Part shown: piece after piece, positions 43,986 through 57,410 of the stretch | Layout: each line of letters opens with the position of its first letter | Numbering within the stretch: the first letter of the stretch is position 1 | Source: Glandiceps talaboti | Taxonomy: Eukaryota; Hemichordata; Enteropneusta; Spengelidae | Reading direction: 5' to 3' | Assembly (NCBI RefSeq): GCF_964340395.1 | Contig: NC_135549.1 | Span: 26,694,595 to 26,758,594, forward strand | Length of the DNA stretch: 64,000 nucleotides | The notes under the pieces: generated by a model | The model's input: only the letters and a program-made list of their open reading frames with translations | The model's database searches: none | Told to the model about the DNA's origin: nothing | Translations under genes and position numbers: made by a program

Positions 43986-44580
43986 AATCAGCATTCACCA
44001 TTCAAGACACATCCGTACGTTCATTGTTGTAGTCCACTCACCACCACTCTTTCATGTAGATGAGTAACCATATCGACTCAGTGAGAAATTTCACAGAATA
44101 TCTAAAACAAAATAATATTTTCATTCCTTTTTCGTTGTACAAGTCGAAAATTCAACTCGGTGGCGTTAGGTATCGTGTGTAAACCCCACCCTTTACCGTC
44201 GGAACAAGGTAAATTATCGCGGCGCTACTACACGCCGTGATAATTTTACAGCATTTCTATACAAAGGTTAAGGTTTACACCCGATACCCTATACCAACTC
44301 GTTGGATTGATGACTTAAAATATACCTAAGCGGCTTCCTTAAAAGTAGTATAAAATAATGTAATGAATTATGATGGATGTGATAAGCGACGAATCAATCA
44401 CCCATCCATCAAAAGAAAAGAAAATACACGAAACATGTAATAACATGTTATAAACAGGACAATTCTTATGCTTGTGTTTGCAGCGGGATGTATGTAGTTA
44501 AATTTAATTCTCCTAAAATAAGTATAGAAATATTCCGATACGTGTTTTGTTATTACTCATCCACGTAACTCATGCAGAAA
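43986..44580. repeat. Foldback dispersed repeat, copy 2
   Basis: It matches 39331-39925 almost throughout. Outer arms are 44169-44185 and 44272-44288, and the inner stem is unchanged. Relative to copy 1, one outer base pair differs on both arms (T-A there, C-G here). Confidence 0.85.
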
Positions 44581-44599
44581 GTGATAATTATACATATCT

Positions 44600-45710
44600 G
44601 GTGATACGCTCAAAAATGTTCCACGTTTCGATAACAGATTGTCATCAAATGGACACGCTAGTTTCCTCCTCCTACAACCTCAACTGATCTTCATCACCAG
44701 AAACATTGCAATCACCTGAAGTAGACATATATGATACACTGTCATCGTTAGTAATGATATGCACAGATACAGGATAGTACCGAATTTTTTGTCTGGTAAT
44801 ACGGAGATGTTCCACAAAACGATCGCCAAGACGACTTGCAGTCGAATCTATACATAAAAAATACCTTCGTGGAAGGTAATACAATACACTACATTAGTAA
44901 CTGATTGGTATTAATAATAAACCGACATGTACAACATCGTGAACGATCGCATGGAAATAAACCAGCGTTAACTTCTAATCCATGTTGTTCTGTATGGATA
45001 AACTATTCTCTAAGATTGGTATCACGATGCCAAGCTGTTAAAGGTGCTTCAGAAAATAATTAATTGGTTATTCTGTCAGAACGTGAGATATAAAATGCTC
45101 GCATATAATGTTCTTAACTCTGGTGAAAAGGGTGGTATGTCAGAGCCAAGATAGGTCGTTTATGATTACTCTTCTGATCACGACATGTGAACTAATACAA
45201 GCTTCCCTAGACAAAGATGACACCTTCAAAACCGCATTGGTAAGTGAAACAAGATATCCACGTTGATGGAAGTACGTGCAAAATTTAGGAGACCTTTCCC
45301 TGAAATGCAAATACGACGTAAACGAAGTAATTGTGAATATGGAAGGGAAGCTCTAAACTTATTAGCATGTGATGTAACCATATTGCTAAGAAGAATGTGA
45401 ATCAGTAGACTTAGTATAAACAGATGTAGCTATGTCATCATCATCAATCCTCAGGGATCCTTAGTTTAGAATTATCATAAGTATAGCAGGACTAAAAATA
45501 CATATGAATCAATAAATTGCATCAGTTCCTCAAGTTTGAGTTAGGCTGCACCAACACCATCATCAATAATTTATATAAATCAGGTGAGATCCCCTGATAC
45601 GTGCTGAAAATAAGGTGTTCCTGATAAGACATAGATAAAAATAAACAAGCATAACTAGGACCAAGGCAACTTCCCCATAGCTGCGCCGCATTTCTGTACA
45701 ACATGTACAA
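44600..45710 (-). pseudogene. Decayed Penelope-like retroelement with GIY-YIG remnant
   Basis: Read on the minus strand from 45710: WGSCLGPSYACLFLS, then YQGISPDLYK, then, after a frameshift, IIDDGVGAA, the Y/I-D-D catalytic site of Penelope-type reverse transcriptases. Shifting frames follow with DIATSVYTKSTDSHS, a SPKFCTYFHQRGY block, a Tyr-His-Pro-Phe block and CDRSRCCTCRFI. This is the C-terminal layout of the family. Then 44884-44672 reads IDSTASRLGDRFVEHLRITR, resembling the centre of the GIY-YIG endonuclease (usually Y-I-G-x-T-x-x-R-L-x-x-R-x-x-E-H-L). The N-terminal RT part is missing and several stops break the rest. Confidence 0.65.
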
Positions 45711-45828
45711 ATAAGAAATATTTCATACAGTTTTTGTTTTTTTGCAATGTACAATATAGATTAAACAAATATAAATTTGATCGTTGTTGTTTTACATTAA
45801 TTTTTCATATAGGAAGCCATGGAAAAAT

Positions 45829-46035
45829 GCACACACACACACACACACACACACATACATACATACATACATACATACATACATACATACATACGTACGT
45901 ACATACATACATACATACATACATACATACATACATACATAAAACACGTACTGCATACTTAGTATGTGCGTACGTACGTAAGAACGCACACACACATATT
46001 TACATAAAAATGTACATAAATACAGACAGACAGTG
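45829..46035. repeat. Compound microsatellite: (CA)n, (CATA)n, GTAC-rich
   Basis: CA units (45830-45855) pass into CATA units with a CGTACGTA interruption, then further CA and CAGA tracts. The frames across it are low complexity. Confidence 0.95.
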
Positions 46036-46075
46036 TACATTTGATGTTATCGTACGTTAAATAAACATTGTATAC

Positions 46076-48115
46076 ATTTATTAATCTTTTTGCAATATAT
46101 TGAGTGACAAACAAGGACTTGGCATAGTGATAAAATTGTTTTAAAATTACTAATCCGAAATAAATACCAACTCCTCATGAATATGGCCATTTTAAACCTA
46201 CATTCATGAGTCCTATTACAAATCTATTATAAATATTGCCATGACTACCAGACTAAACTCGTAGTTACTTATTTCAAGTGACTATGGAAAGCATTTTTCA
46301 TTTATGGCAACACAGCATTTCGCAATATGTGCAACCGATGAAAATCCACCTTTTGTTTTGTCTGTCGATAACAAAAATGTTCAAACGTATTTGCTACAAC
46401 TTTTCATCGTTGGAATCACATAATGTTAGTTTGAATAGCATGTCTCTGTACATCTCATTATTATCATTGCTATTTTGGATTGTATCAGCTACCTGCTTAT
46501 GACTTCACTTTGAAATACAGGTTATTGCATTGCGTACATCAACTGAGTATGTTTCAGATAAATGTCGACAGATTTTGCAGGGTACGTAGTTAGATAGTAC
46601 AGGGTCAAGGCTTCCACAATGGAGTATACATGTAAGTAGTTGTAATTAATCTCTCGCTACAAAGGGTCTCACATATTGGTCGATGTAGATATTATTTAGG
46701 TAGCATCTAGCTGACAAAGAGTCGTTAATCTTTCCTACATACCAAAGCACTTGACCCTGTGAGGAGTTTACCAGGTGATCGGTGATTTGCTTTTGTAATC
46801 TATGTTGTTTGTATGTCATGTAGAACGAACTAGCTGATTTGAATCTTAATGGAACTTAATCGATAACCAAGTATATAGCTGTCTCCCATTATCAAATCAG
46901 CTAGTTCGTTCGACACGACTTACAATCAGCAAAAATATATTGTCCGTTATGGTTACTTCTGTTGTGAAAGGAAAATCATGCAAAGTTGATGACGTCTTGG
47001 CTTTTCTCGAAGTAGCTTTCCGATTTTGCATATGAATAGGAAGTGATTAAAAGGCTGCATGACACAGTTTGAGGGCACCGTTATTAAGAAGTGCTAAATA
47101 GAATTACAGTTGTTTGTCATATATTAATACATGGATTAATTAACCTACGTCATCCTAATGACTTGGTACGGAAAAGAATTATGTAAATACGAACGTACAC
47201 ACACATTTACATAAGTATAGACCAACCTATATGCATATGCAATTATTCATTCCGCAAAAACCGTAATAATGCATTAAAATTGGCAAGTACAGACAGTTCT
47301 CTCTCTACAAATAGTACTAGAACCAATCATGTGGACTTATGGTGCATTTGAAGTGGACATATGGATAAGGAATTGGTATTTATTTTACATATTTAATTTA
47401 CAAAACAATTTTATCGGGGCTTCCTATATGAAAAAATTATGTTAGACAACAAATATCAAAGAAAAATTTATTTGTAACTCAGTACATTACAAAAAAACAA
47501 AAACTGTGTAATTTTTTGTTATGTACGAAAAATAACAAACAATTTACACATTTATTAATCTTTTTACACTTTATTGAGTGACAAACAAGGACTTGGCATA
47601 TGTTGTTTCAAATTGATATTTCAGTGGTAAAATTGTTTTATTAATTAAAGGTCGGAAAAAATACCAAATCCTCATGAATATGGCCACTTTAAATCTACTT
47701 TGACGAGTCCTCTTACAAATCTGTAATGAGTATTGCCATGACTACCAGACTAAGCACACAGTAACTTATTTAAAGTGATAGTGGAAAGTGTTTTCCATAC
47801 ATGGCAGCATAGCATTTCAAAATATGTGTAACCGATGAAAATCCACTTTTTGGTCTGTCTGTCGAAAACAACAATGTTTAAACGTGTTTCTTGATGCTAA
47901 CGCTTCTTATCTTAACTTTTTGATAATGTCGATTTGAATATAGCATGCCTCGGTATGTCTCATTATTATCATTGCTATTTTGGATTTTCAGACAGATAAA
48001 CGGGCTGCATGACACAGGTTTAGGTCATCATTAGTACGAAGTGCTAAACGTTTATCTTAATACATGTATTGATTAACCGACGTCCTCCTAATGACTTAGG
48101 TGCGGAAAATTGACG
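46076..48115. repeat. Direct duplication of about 1 kb in two blocks
   Basis: 46076-46495 matches 47548-47985 (ttgagtgacaaacaaggact, ttgccatgactaccagacta, cgatgaaaatccac). 47052-47182 matches 48002-48115 (ggctgcatgacacag, agaagtgctaaa, cctaatgactt). The order is the same in both, so one ancestral segment was duplicated and later diverged or was interrupted. Confidence 0.75.
46823..46911. repeat. Inverted repeat with perfect 20-bp arms
   Basis: GAACGAACTAGCTGATTTGA (46823-46842) and its exact complement (46892-46911) flank 49 bp. It is present only in the first copy of the surrounding duplication. Confidence 0.9.
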
Positions 48116-48329
48116 ATATAAGATATCTACAACTCAAGCCAATGTCTGTCATAACCTACGGTTGTATCTTCTAAGTCGGTTCATTTTAGTGAAATGGAAA
48201 TTTGGGTAATAGAAGTTAAATTTTGTCATAATATTGCCTACAAATAGTTTCGCAAAGGTTGTCATCATTAATGGTCTATTTTAGGTGTAGTATTCTTAGA
48301 ATTGTGACGAGAGTGCTAACGGAGTGCCT
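48116..48329. other. Unassigned sequence
   Basis: Nothing recognised. Confidence 0.4.
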
Positions 48330-48880
48330 TTAATGCTATAATATGAACCTTCCTTAAAAGTAACATGGCCACATAATGTAATGATGTATGTGGTTAGTGA
48401 CGGTTTAATCATCATCCATCCATCCACCTATTATCCACCAAGCCAATAAAGTAATAAATGGTACCTAATAAACTATTTGCTCAAAGAATATCAAATGTAC
48501 AATATAATATAATATAATATAGTAAAATGTTAAATAATATATGTAATAAGAATATTGAATTATTTATACGAAGTTCAAATATATTAGAAAGCTTTAACAA
48601 TTGTAATGTTTATTGATAAATTAATTAATTAATTTATTTATTTATTTATTAATTCATTCATTTATTTACTTATTTGAAATTTCTATGCTCCGGCTTTAAA
48701 TTGAAAAAAAAATACAAACATGTCATAAACAGGACAATTGTAAATTTTAATGTATGGTTTTGTACAACGTGAATGTGTAATTTATGTATCCTAAAATAAA
48801 TATTGAGATATTCCGATACGTTCTGTGTTATTACTCGTCCACGTAAGTGATCACGCTGATACCATTAACTATAAATTGCT
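48330..48880. repeat. Foldback dispersed repeat, diverged partial copy 3
   Basis: It shares aaccttccttaaaagtaaca, gccacataatgtaatgatg, cataaacaggacaatt and gatattccgatacgt in the same order as copies 1 and 2. The central palindrome is missing and AT-rich filler is inserted (48500-48690). Confidence 0.7.
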
Positions 48881-49411
48881 TTGTCCACCTCATCAAAAGA
48901 GAAGTGTTGGCTAGACGAGAATCGGAGACAGGTAAGAAAACACTTTCAAGATGCTGTAGACACTTTTTTATTTTTAAGCTTTTGGACAGATATCCAAATT
49001 TAATGCAACTCGACAATCAACATTGCCACCTTATAGTAATCTGATTAAACCTACACTGGCTGCAACTTGAGTATTGTTTTTTTTCAACTTGACAACCAAA
49101 AATGTATTCACTGAAAACTGTTGAAATAGCAATAAGTAGATATTTTGCATGCCAATTATCGATCTATATTATCTATATCTTATATATTACCAAGTTAAAC
49201 TCGGGGTCTATTGAGAACGGTGATATTTGGATTCGCTTCCGAAAATCAATTTTAACGGACACATTGCACTATATTATATGTACTACTACACAAATATGTT
49301 AACCCACATGTAAACTGCAATGTTTGTAAAATGTTTGTTGAGCCGGGAGGCATTCTGTTTGAGGTGAAATGGTTTTATATTGTGGCAATGACCATGAGTG
49401 ATTTATTTTCA
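48881..49411. other. Unassigned sequence upstream of the Link gene
   Basis: It ends in TTTATTTTCAGG at 49400-49412, a possible acceptor that would make the next exon the second, after a non-coding first exon. Confidence 0.35.
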
Positions 49412-49413
49412 GG

Positions 49414-49471
49414 ATGGGGTTTTTGGTGTTAGCAGTCCATACCATTTTAATTTCTTTGTCCGTGGAAGGAG
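49414..49471 (+). CDS. Signal-peptide exon of a putative Link-domain protein
   Basis: ATG at 49414 encodes MGFLVLAVHTILISLSVEG, a short N-region, a hydrophobic core and a small-residue end, as in a secretory signal. It is followed by one base and a donor (GGAG|GTATGT at 49472). The phase (codon split after base 1) is the one usual for extracellular module genes and matches the acceptor of the Link exon at 62719. The join gives VEG-G-EIFHS. The 13.2-kb intron is long but contains only repeats and a pseudogene. The link between the two exons is an inference. Confidence 0.5.
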
Positions 49472-51224
49472 GTATGTTACCTTAATCTGTCAACAAAAAA
49501 TGTAACATAGTGAGACATGTCATCTCAAATATTGGTTGAAGTAACTGAAAAATAAAAAGGGGTTTGGTGAGGTGACGAGTATCCACGGCGACACCGTGGT
49601 GTTGTGTAATTCCCCATACCCCACAATGGCGTTTTTTTTCAAATTTCGACTTATAATTTTCAAATTTTGCATCCATTTTCCGAGTATATTATTCAAAATT
49701 CGCATCGTTTTAGAATTTGGAATTAATACTCTATATTATTGTAATCTGTATTTAAGTATGATTTTATCGACGAGTATTCTTTGGGGCGAAATCAATAGTT
49801 CAATGTAGGATAAAAAACTAAATTCCTTTAGTTAGACCTCAGACCCCCCCCCCCCTAACTAAAGTGGCCAAAATTGATGTTTCAGCCAGCGCAATTAATA
49901 TCAAATGAGTATGTAGTAGTAGATAGCACTATGAATACAAGGCCGTGTGTTTTGAGAAAATTGCTCTTTTATTAACACTTTCTTGTCTTTGCAAATGGCT
50001 AACAGCATTGCAACATTATAATAACAGCAACAGAAGAAAACCAGTATACAACTGTGAACATTCTGCTAAGATCTCTTGGACGGCCTCAGAAATACTTTTA
50101 TGGACGGCATTACTCTGTTATTTTTTAATATTGATCTCCCAGAGCTTGTTTGTTAGTCTCTCAAAATCACTAGATGGCGTTTTGTACATTGTGAGGAGAA
50201 CAGAAATTATACATGTACATGGAGACTGGGACTGGCCAAATGACTTACCAAAGTTCCCTAATCGTCCGTCGTCCGAACATAGACACAGCGAAAAGTCTTT
50301 TAAAAGATTGGGACGTGTGCATGCATACACACAGAGAACGTCATGGATTTTGACCTTGTTCCCAACATGTCTTCAGTTTTCATGCATTTACTTGGAGTGA
50401 AAATTCTCACATTTCCTGATTGGACATTTTTCCGAATTTCTATTTCTGTGCTAGCATTGGGCTTAATAGCCACATTTCTCACATTTGGCTAATGTTGTCC
50501 ACTTTCCATTAGCTACATGGAAAAGTCATTAGCCACAAACTTTAAACTTTGAAAATGTTACATTGTTTTTGCATTGCCTTAATTTATGATATTTGTCTTA
50601 TTTAGTTATTATTGTTGTCATGAGCACTAACAGTCATACTAAACTTTGCCTACGTCAAAATATTGACACTATCATGCTAAACTAAATTTTGCCAGTTTTT
50701 TCTGCGTGTATTTATATATATACTATACACACGAACTTTCCAATGTTACTTGACAGTGGACGTATCAATACTGGAAATTGATACAATGTTACGACATGCT
50801 GGGTGGTCGTCTTTGAAAATAACGGCGCCAAAAATCCAAAACGCAGTGCAGACATAAATAAAGGACTTTTGCAAGAAAGTTATCCAGTTTAGGCATTTCC
50901 TTGATTCATAAACATTAATAAACTGGCACAATACTATGGTGACTGTCGCCATACATGTATATTTCGTGTGCCAGACGAAAAAATCGTTGTAAACCAGACG
51001 GTAATATACTGCCTTGTGAATTCATTAGTCGCTTTACCAAATTTGACCTCGGCGGCCGGCTGTTTACCTTTGGCGCACAGTTCGCGGTTCGTCCCGCAGT
51101 GTAGTGCAGGTGGAACCATTGGAGTCTTGCCCGCAAAAGTGGCCTTAGAGGAAAATAGTGTACATCCATCCAGACAGTTGTTATAAAATTGAATTATATT
51201 TAGATTTCAATTAAGCTGGTATTT
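49472..51224. other. Intronic or intergenic sequence
   Basis: C-runs at 49844-49855 and short frames. On the minus strand, 51180-50930 has a Cys-containing open stretch (NNCLDGCTLFSSKATF) ending near a donor-like GCCAAAGGTAAAC, but it has no acceptor, so I do not call it. Confidence 0.35.
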
Positions 51225-51407
51225 ACCGATGGAATAAATGCTTTGTAAGATATGCGAATATACCGAACCGTATGACAACTTTAAATAGAATAAGTTAAAA
51301 TGATGGTATAACGACCTTTAATATTCTATTTAAAGTTGTCATACGGTTCTGATGAATAATCGCATATCTTAACACATTATTTTCTTATGTTACACCATCG
51401 GTCGAAC
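51225..51407. repeat. Hairpin MITE
   Basis: Inverted segments are 51246-51256 with 51361-51371 (TAAGATATGCG) and 51265-51290 with 51324-51349 (GAACCGTATGACAACTTTAA and onward). Outer ACCGATGG/CCATCGGT copies frame them. No coding capacity. Confidence 0.8.
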
Positions 51408-54374
51408 TGATGTTGTACCTACTGGGGTCCTGGAATGAGATGCCTTGGAAAAAGTGTCGAATACAATCGATCATCAATTTCATTTCCTCGACAATTTGTC
51501 TCATTCCCTCAACAATACATCTTGCTCTCAGTACAACAATGTCATACTAAAACTGCTAGACATCACCGTAATCACATGTGGATAAAGGTTACTACTTTCA
51601 AGTGAATTGTTGTCTGCGCAAACTGCCGGGGAACAATTTGGCATCCAAACATCCAAAGCGAACACAATAGAGTGGGTTCTAGGCCTGTTTCACCCCCCCC
51701 CCCCTCACTCGGCCTTTTACGGTCTGGCCTGTTGGCCCCTTGCCTCACGGTCATTTTGCCCCCCCCCCCCATATATCAACATACTCCAAATCATAAATTT
51801 GGATTGATCATGAATGCCGTTACATGTAATACGTCCATGGATTGATCTCGAAAGCATTGACAGGTCGGTTCATATTAAAAATCATAATTTATGATTCCTT
51901 GTTGTACTGAATCTAGTCCTGTATTGTTGTTGATCAAAAAGGTGTTGTCATTTTTATTCAGATGTTACCGCCTGTGTATTGTTTTAGTTTTGCAGACATG
52001 TCGCCTTTCCTGCTGACAACTTCACAAGACACTTGTTATGAAATAATTATGGCCATATCCCCTTTCATGCCAATGTAACACTCCAAAGAAAACCGATTAG
52101 ACGGAATGATTCTTTGTTTTAAAGAAAATTATCACATGCAATCATTCAGTTTCTTTCACCAAGGGATAAGGCACGAATCGATTTTTGTTATGCTTTGTGG
52201 TTGGATTGGGTACATATCGTCACACTTCCTTCATGTAATGAAACCTCAAATCAGCATAATGGTTTGGTTTGGTTTTTACACAATTTACGGTAAAGTATTG
52301 CAAGTTTGTTCAGTCTGCTAGGATATGGTTACTGTGGTTACTATACGAGAAGAAGGGGTAGATAATGTAAACTAATGAAATACACACTGAATAAAGTAGA
52401 GACATATCAGCAAGATTTAGAAGAAGAAAAACGTTCTCAGGAGCAAAAGTAATCGGAATAAGTTAAAGCAAGAAAATATAAAAGCAAAACAAATTGTTTA
52501 AGACTATGCAGAATTTATTTCTTTGATAGAAAACGTCCATATCGGGTAGATTAGAAACGAAATGTTTGTAAACAAAGGCATACACTAGTCAAGTTGAATA
52601 CATAGCCGACGCTATATGGTGATCATGAGGCATAATTTCCATAATAAAATCGAAGATTTGCAAAGAAGCTGCATACAGAGAAAACATGAAATTTAAGTGA
52701 AATTTCAAATTGGAAAGTAAATAAACAACTCTACCAAGGCTAGAAATAAACTAACCGACAATTTCTGGTATGAATGAATTGAATCACCAATCAAACACTT
52801 TATATTTAGTGTATTTCCTATCATCCAGTCAGGGCATGTGCATGAGGCAACAATTCCAGTGAAATCCGAAAATGATAATGATATACAGGTAATAAAGGCC
52901 CAAGTTAGATGAATATAATTATATGAGTCACATTTACATACTTACTTCTTTATTTATAGTATATACATATTTGTTATGGGTATAAGGCCAGAAATGGACT
53001 GGTTAAAAAATGTTATATTATATGTATGTACTTGTGTGCAATTTCTGGTCGTTTAAAAAATGAAACATTTTTAATAATCGCAGAAATTTTTTTTATATAA
53101 ATAAGGAACACTCCAAAAAAAATAAAGAAAAATAAAGTATAAGTATGTAAAGCGGTAGGCTCGAACACACATTTTATTCTGGCCGGGGTCTATATTCTTG
53201 TCATAAAATTACGTAAAAATATTCAATAAACATTATTCGTCACATCTGTGTCTCTTCAATATATACACTTTAGATAAAGGAGAAAACGTTACAGCATCAT
53301 TTTTACTGATTAAACAAGTACTCGTGTTTGCCCAAAACAGTAATCGTCCGTGAACGAGGGCGATGTAGTATCACGCATATGTCGAAAAAGAAGACGAAAG
53401 TGACCCCCCCCTTTTTTTTTTCTTTTAGCAAATGAGCAAATTGAGCAAATGCTGAGCTCATGGAGGTTGAGTTTTCAAATGCCAGTACCCCATGGACGTT
53501 TGCCAAGATTCGAATCATTGGAGCTCGAGATCGCGCGACAAGACAGGGAAGTAAATTATACGACCATAGGGGCGCTATTCAATCGGTACACGGGAGCTGC
53601 GCAGGCGCTGCGTCTCGTATGCATGCTTTGACAGCGTCCCATTCGTACCTTATACTCGATTTATATTCCAGCGCGATTCGATCGAGTTAATATAATGTAT
53701 TTCTCTGTGCATTATAATTAGATATTAATTATCAGTTCAAGATACTGAAATACTTATAAACAAGAACTTGATAGAGCTTTTTCATATTGTCTAGTTTATG
53801 TTATTCAATATAGACACCAGAATTGCTTTGAGTTGCGTTCATTTCTCACCGTCTGTTGTGCATGTTGAAGCAGGCGCCTCGGCAAATTAGCATGAAGCAT
53901 GTGTATTATAATCAAGTGACGGAATGGCGGATACCTAACATATAAAAGCTCTTTACTCGCTGCCAGATCCGTTACAAATCTTTTTTATGTATGGCGTGCG
54001 GTTTATTTAGCAGCTAGTCTCGCTGCCAGACTCGTGACTATCGTCCCTAATCTGTTTATGTATACCGAGCGGCGCAGCCGCGAGAAGAGAGGGACTAGTC
54101 CCGAGTCTGGCTGGAAGCGTTTGGATAAAAATACCCGCCAATGAAACTAGCGAATCGACAGATTGTTTAAAACATACTAGCTACTGAATATTCTATATCC
54201 AGGAGGAGTCTGTTATAAATAGCGACTAATCATGTGTTGAGGATTTATTTACTTCAATGAATGACAGCGTCACTCATTGTTCATTGCGTAATGTCAAGAG
54301 CTAGAGGAAGAAAACAAGCTGTCGCATAATACCATAAACACATAATTGCAACAGGCAAGTAACAAACACAACGC
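51408..54374. other. Intronic or intergenic sequence
   Basis: It holds C-runs (51692-51704, 51760-51770) and AT-rich stretches. An inverted pair at 54024-54110 (tgccagactcgtgacta and tagtcccgagtctggct) lies just upstream of the helicase pseudogene. No gene recognised. Confidence 0.4.
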
Positions 54375-55800
54375 ATGAACATGGAAAAAGTTACCGAGAC
54401 AACCTGCCTTGCGATTGAATATGGTATGCAGCAAATGACGCTCACAGAATTGAAGCCGAAGCAAGTAGAGGCGATTGCGGGTATGGGAAGTCCATCATTT
54501 ATCAGATTGCACCGTTTTGTCATGAATCCTGCTACAACAGAACACTTGGCAAGTCTGTAGCGATAGTTGTATCCGTTGGTAGCACTGACGACCGACCAAG
54601 TGAAATCGCTACAAGAGAGGCAAATCGGTGCCGTGTATGTCTCGCCGAGACTCGGCTGGCTGAACTGAAGCGACGCTTACACAACGGTGAATGTCAGCCC
54701 ATCCTTGCGAGCCCGGAATCACTGCTACAAAACAAAGATATTAGACAACTGTTGCAGACACAACCCTATAGGGACATGGTTTGTGGCGTATTCGTTGACG
54801 AAGTTCACTGTGTGGCGAAGTGGTAAGTTTTTACTATATTGTATCGTTTCCTGATCTGAAACATTTTTTTATGCACGATCGACGATTGAAAATAACATGC
54901 GACCATTTCCTTACAGTGCAGTGTTACTTTGAAACAAGAATCAACTGTAGCATGTATCATTTACTAGTATTTACGTAGGAGAAAACATGGGGGAAGGACT
55001 GCGCGTGTTGAGGATGTGAAGTCAACGGTGTACATTGTACATCAGTAATGTACATCTGAATGAAAGACATAGAAATTGGTATACTAAGATAGAACAGAAA
55101 TAGAATTTGTATAAATAAGCTTACAAAAAATTCACATGAAATTGTTGCCTGCAGTTTCGTCTCTAACAAGCACGGTGCTCCTGTAGTCTCGTAATCTTAA
55201 TGTGGGAATACATTGTATGTATTTCGAATTCGAAACGTAAACAGGAACATCATCAGAAGTGCACTATATATCAGTCTCGGCTATTTTAGTACATCGATGA
55301 TTCTGTCACGGACCTTTTCCGCAACAATGTAAATGTTCTCTGAGAGATTGTAGATGCAAAACGGAGCTAAAAACTTGATTATCTAGACGTGTACGGCAAA
55401 CTTTCAATTAGTGCTAATATAAGAAAGAAAATATACTTTACCTTTTCCTAGTATTTTGAGTATGTGTTACAGTATAGTTGGACAAAAGGTTACAATTGGT
55501 CACTTGTGAACCAATATTGCATTCACACCAAGGATCTTTTTATCTTCAGGTATAAAATAAAGTATTGTAGATATCGATTGGGATACATAACATTTACTGT
55601 ACAGACTGTCTAGATCTGTGCATAGGGTTTACCATTTCATTTTAAAGGTTGTTGTTTTTTTTTCTCGGGGGAGGGGTTCTGTCAAAATTTTAACAGGGGC
55701 GTGCAGGGACCACTATGTTTTTTGTAATAGTCCGAGCTTTTATTTTGTCTAGTACATATTAGATTACCCTTTACAAATACAACTAAGTGCAACAATTCTC

Positions 55801-56947
55801 AATAATAAAAAGCAATAATAGAACACCATTTTCGGGAATTTGGAGGTTGCAAACTTATTTTTAATTACAATCTTGACAAAAAAGGTCTAGTTTACATTAC
55901 GAGGAATATGCCATGTTTTTATAGGGAGGTCATTATGAACTGGTATAAGGTTGTTAGGAATAATGACAATCTTAATTTAACACCTAGTTCAATTGGAGAA
56001 CAAATTATCTGGGGAAACCGACATTTAAATGCTGGTTACAAGTCTGTGTTGTTTTTCAAAGAATGGATTGAGTCAGGAATTATTCACATAGCAGACCTAT
56101 TTAATAACGGTAGTTTTATTAGATACAATACTCTATTGGACAAATTGAAATGTAAGAGTAACTGGATTGTACAATATATAGAGGTAAAAAAAGCAATCCC
56201 CAAAACTTGGTACAGAATTATGTGTGAAGTTAGCAAAAAAATTTATATAAGATTTGGTAGGATACAGCTAAGAAAAAGAGCTTTCAACGGAGAATACAAA
56301 GACATGTTTGATTTTGCATGTAAAGATTTTTACTGGAACATAGTAAGTAATAGTGGTGCTAAAACGTATGCTCCTAAGATTTGGGAAAAGGATTGTGGGA
56401 AAGATTGTAACTGGAAGGAAATATGGGTAGAAAAAATTAAATGTATGCCAGTTAAAAAAATAGCACAATTTAATTATTATCTATTATACAACAAAATCCC
56501 ACACAAAGAAAATTTGTTTAAATGGAAAATAATGAATAATCCATTCTGTGAGATCTGTAAAAATATTGAAGACAGTAAACATTTTCTTTATGAATGTAAA
56601 GCTGTCAAGCAGTTCTGGAGAAAATGTATTAATATAATCAATCAATTGTATAGAATGAACGTAAGACTACTGTGGAAGCACATTGTGTATGGATACAGAA
56701 TATATTGTAAGACTTTTGATGTATTTAATTTAATCTTGATGGTGGCGACTTTTGCTGTATATAAAGCGAGAATTTTGGAAAGAAGAGATATTGAACAAAT
56801 AATAAGAGAAGAAATATTTTATATCAATTATAATAAGAAGAACAAAATGTTGAAAGAGTTTGTTAATGCTTTGTGAGCTACACGATGTATATATTCTTTC
56901 AAAGGGATGTAAATAAAAGTTGACTTTTGAAAAAAAAAAAAAAAAAA
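55801..56947 (+). mobile_element. 5'-truncated L1/Tx1-like LINE with 15-bp target duplication
   Basis: The insertion is bounded by AGTGCAACAATTCTC at 55786-55800 and 56948-56962. It ends in a poly(A) tail of about 17 A (56931-56947). The tail, the long exact duplication and the 5' truncation are the signature of target-primed reverse transcription by an L1-group element. It lies in the intron of the helicase pseudogene. Confidence 0.85.
55908..56876 (+). CDS. C-terminal part of LINE ORF2 (L1/Tx1-like), frame intact
   Basis: A 322-codon frame, open further back to about 55808, encodes the region after the reverse transcriptase. It reads KEIWVEKIKCMPVKKIAQFN, then YYLLYNKIPHKENLFKWK, then a zinc-binding NPFCEICKNIEDSKHFLYEC, then FWRKCINIINQ, and ends KEFVNAL. 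The C-x2-C-x7-H-x4-C cluster is the zf-RVT motif found at the end of plant and animal L1/Tx1 ORF2 proteins. It is Lys/Asn/Ile-rich and has no lesion, so the insertion is young, but it lacks endonuclease and polymerase and cannot move by itself. Confidence 0.75.
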   Translation: MPCFYREVIMNWYKVVRNNDNLNLTPSSIGEQIIWGNRHLNAGYKSVLFFKEWIESGIIHIADLFNNGSFIRYNTLLDKLKCKSNWIVQYIEVKKAIPKTWYRIMCEVSKKIYIRFGRIQLRKRAFNGEYKDMFDFACKDFYWNIVSNSGAKTYAPKIWEKDCGKDCNWKEIWVEKIKCMPVKKIAQFNYYLLYNKIPHKENLFKWKIMNNPFCEICKNIEDSKHFLYECKAVKQFWRKCINIINQLYRMNVRLLWKHIVYGYRIYCKTFDVFNLILMVATFAVYKARILERRDIEQIIREEIFYINYNKKNKMLKEFVNAL

Positions 56948-56955
56948 AGTGCAAC

Positions 56956-57410
<455 letters not shown>

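Noticed and set aside
50930-51180. Minus-strand Cys-containing frame as an extracellular-domain exon
   Set aside because: A donor-like site exists, but there is no acceptor AG upstream and no recognised module.
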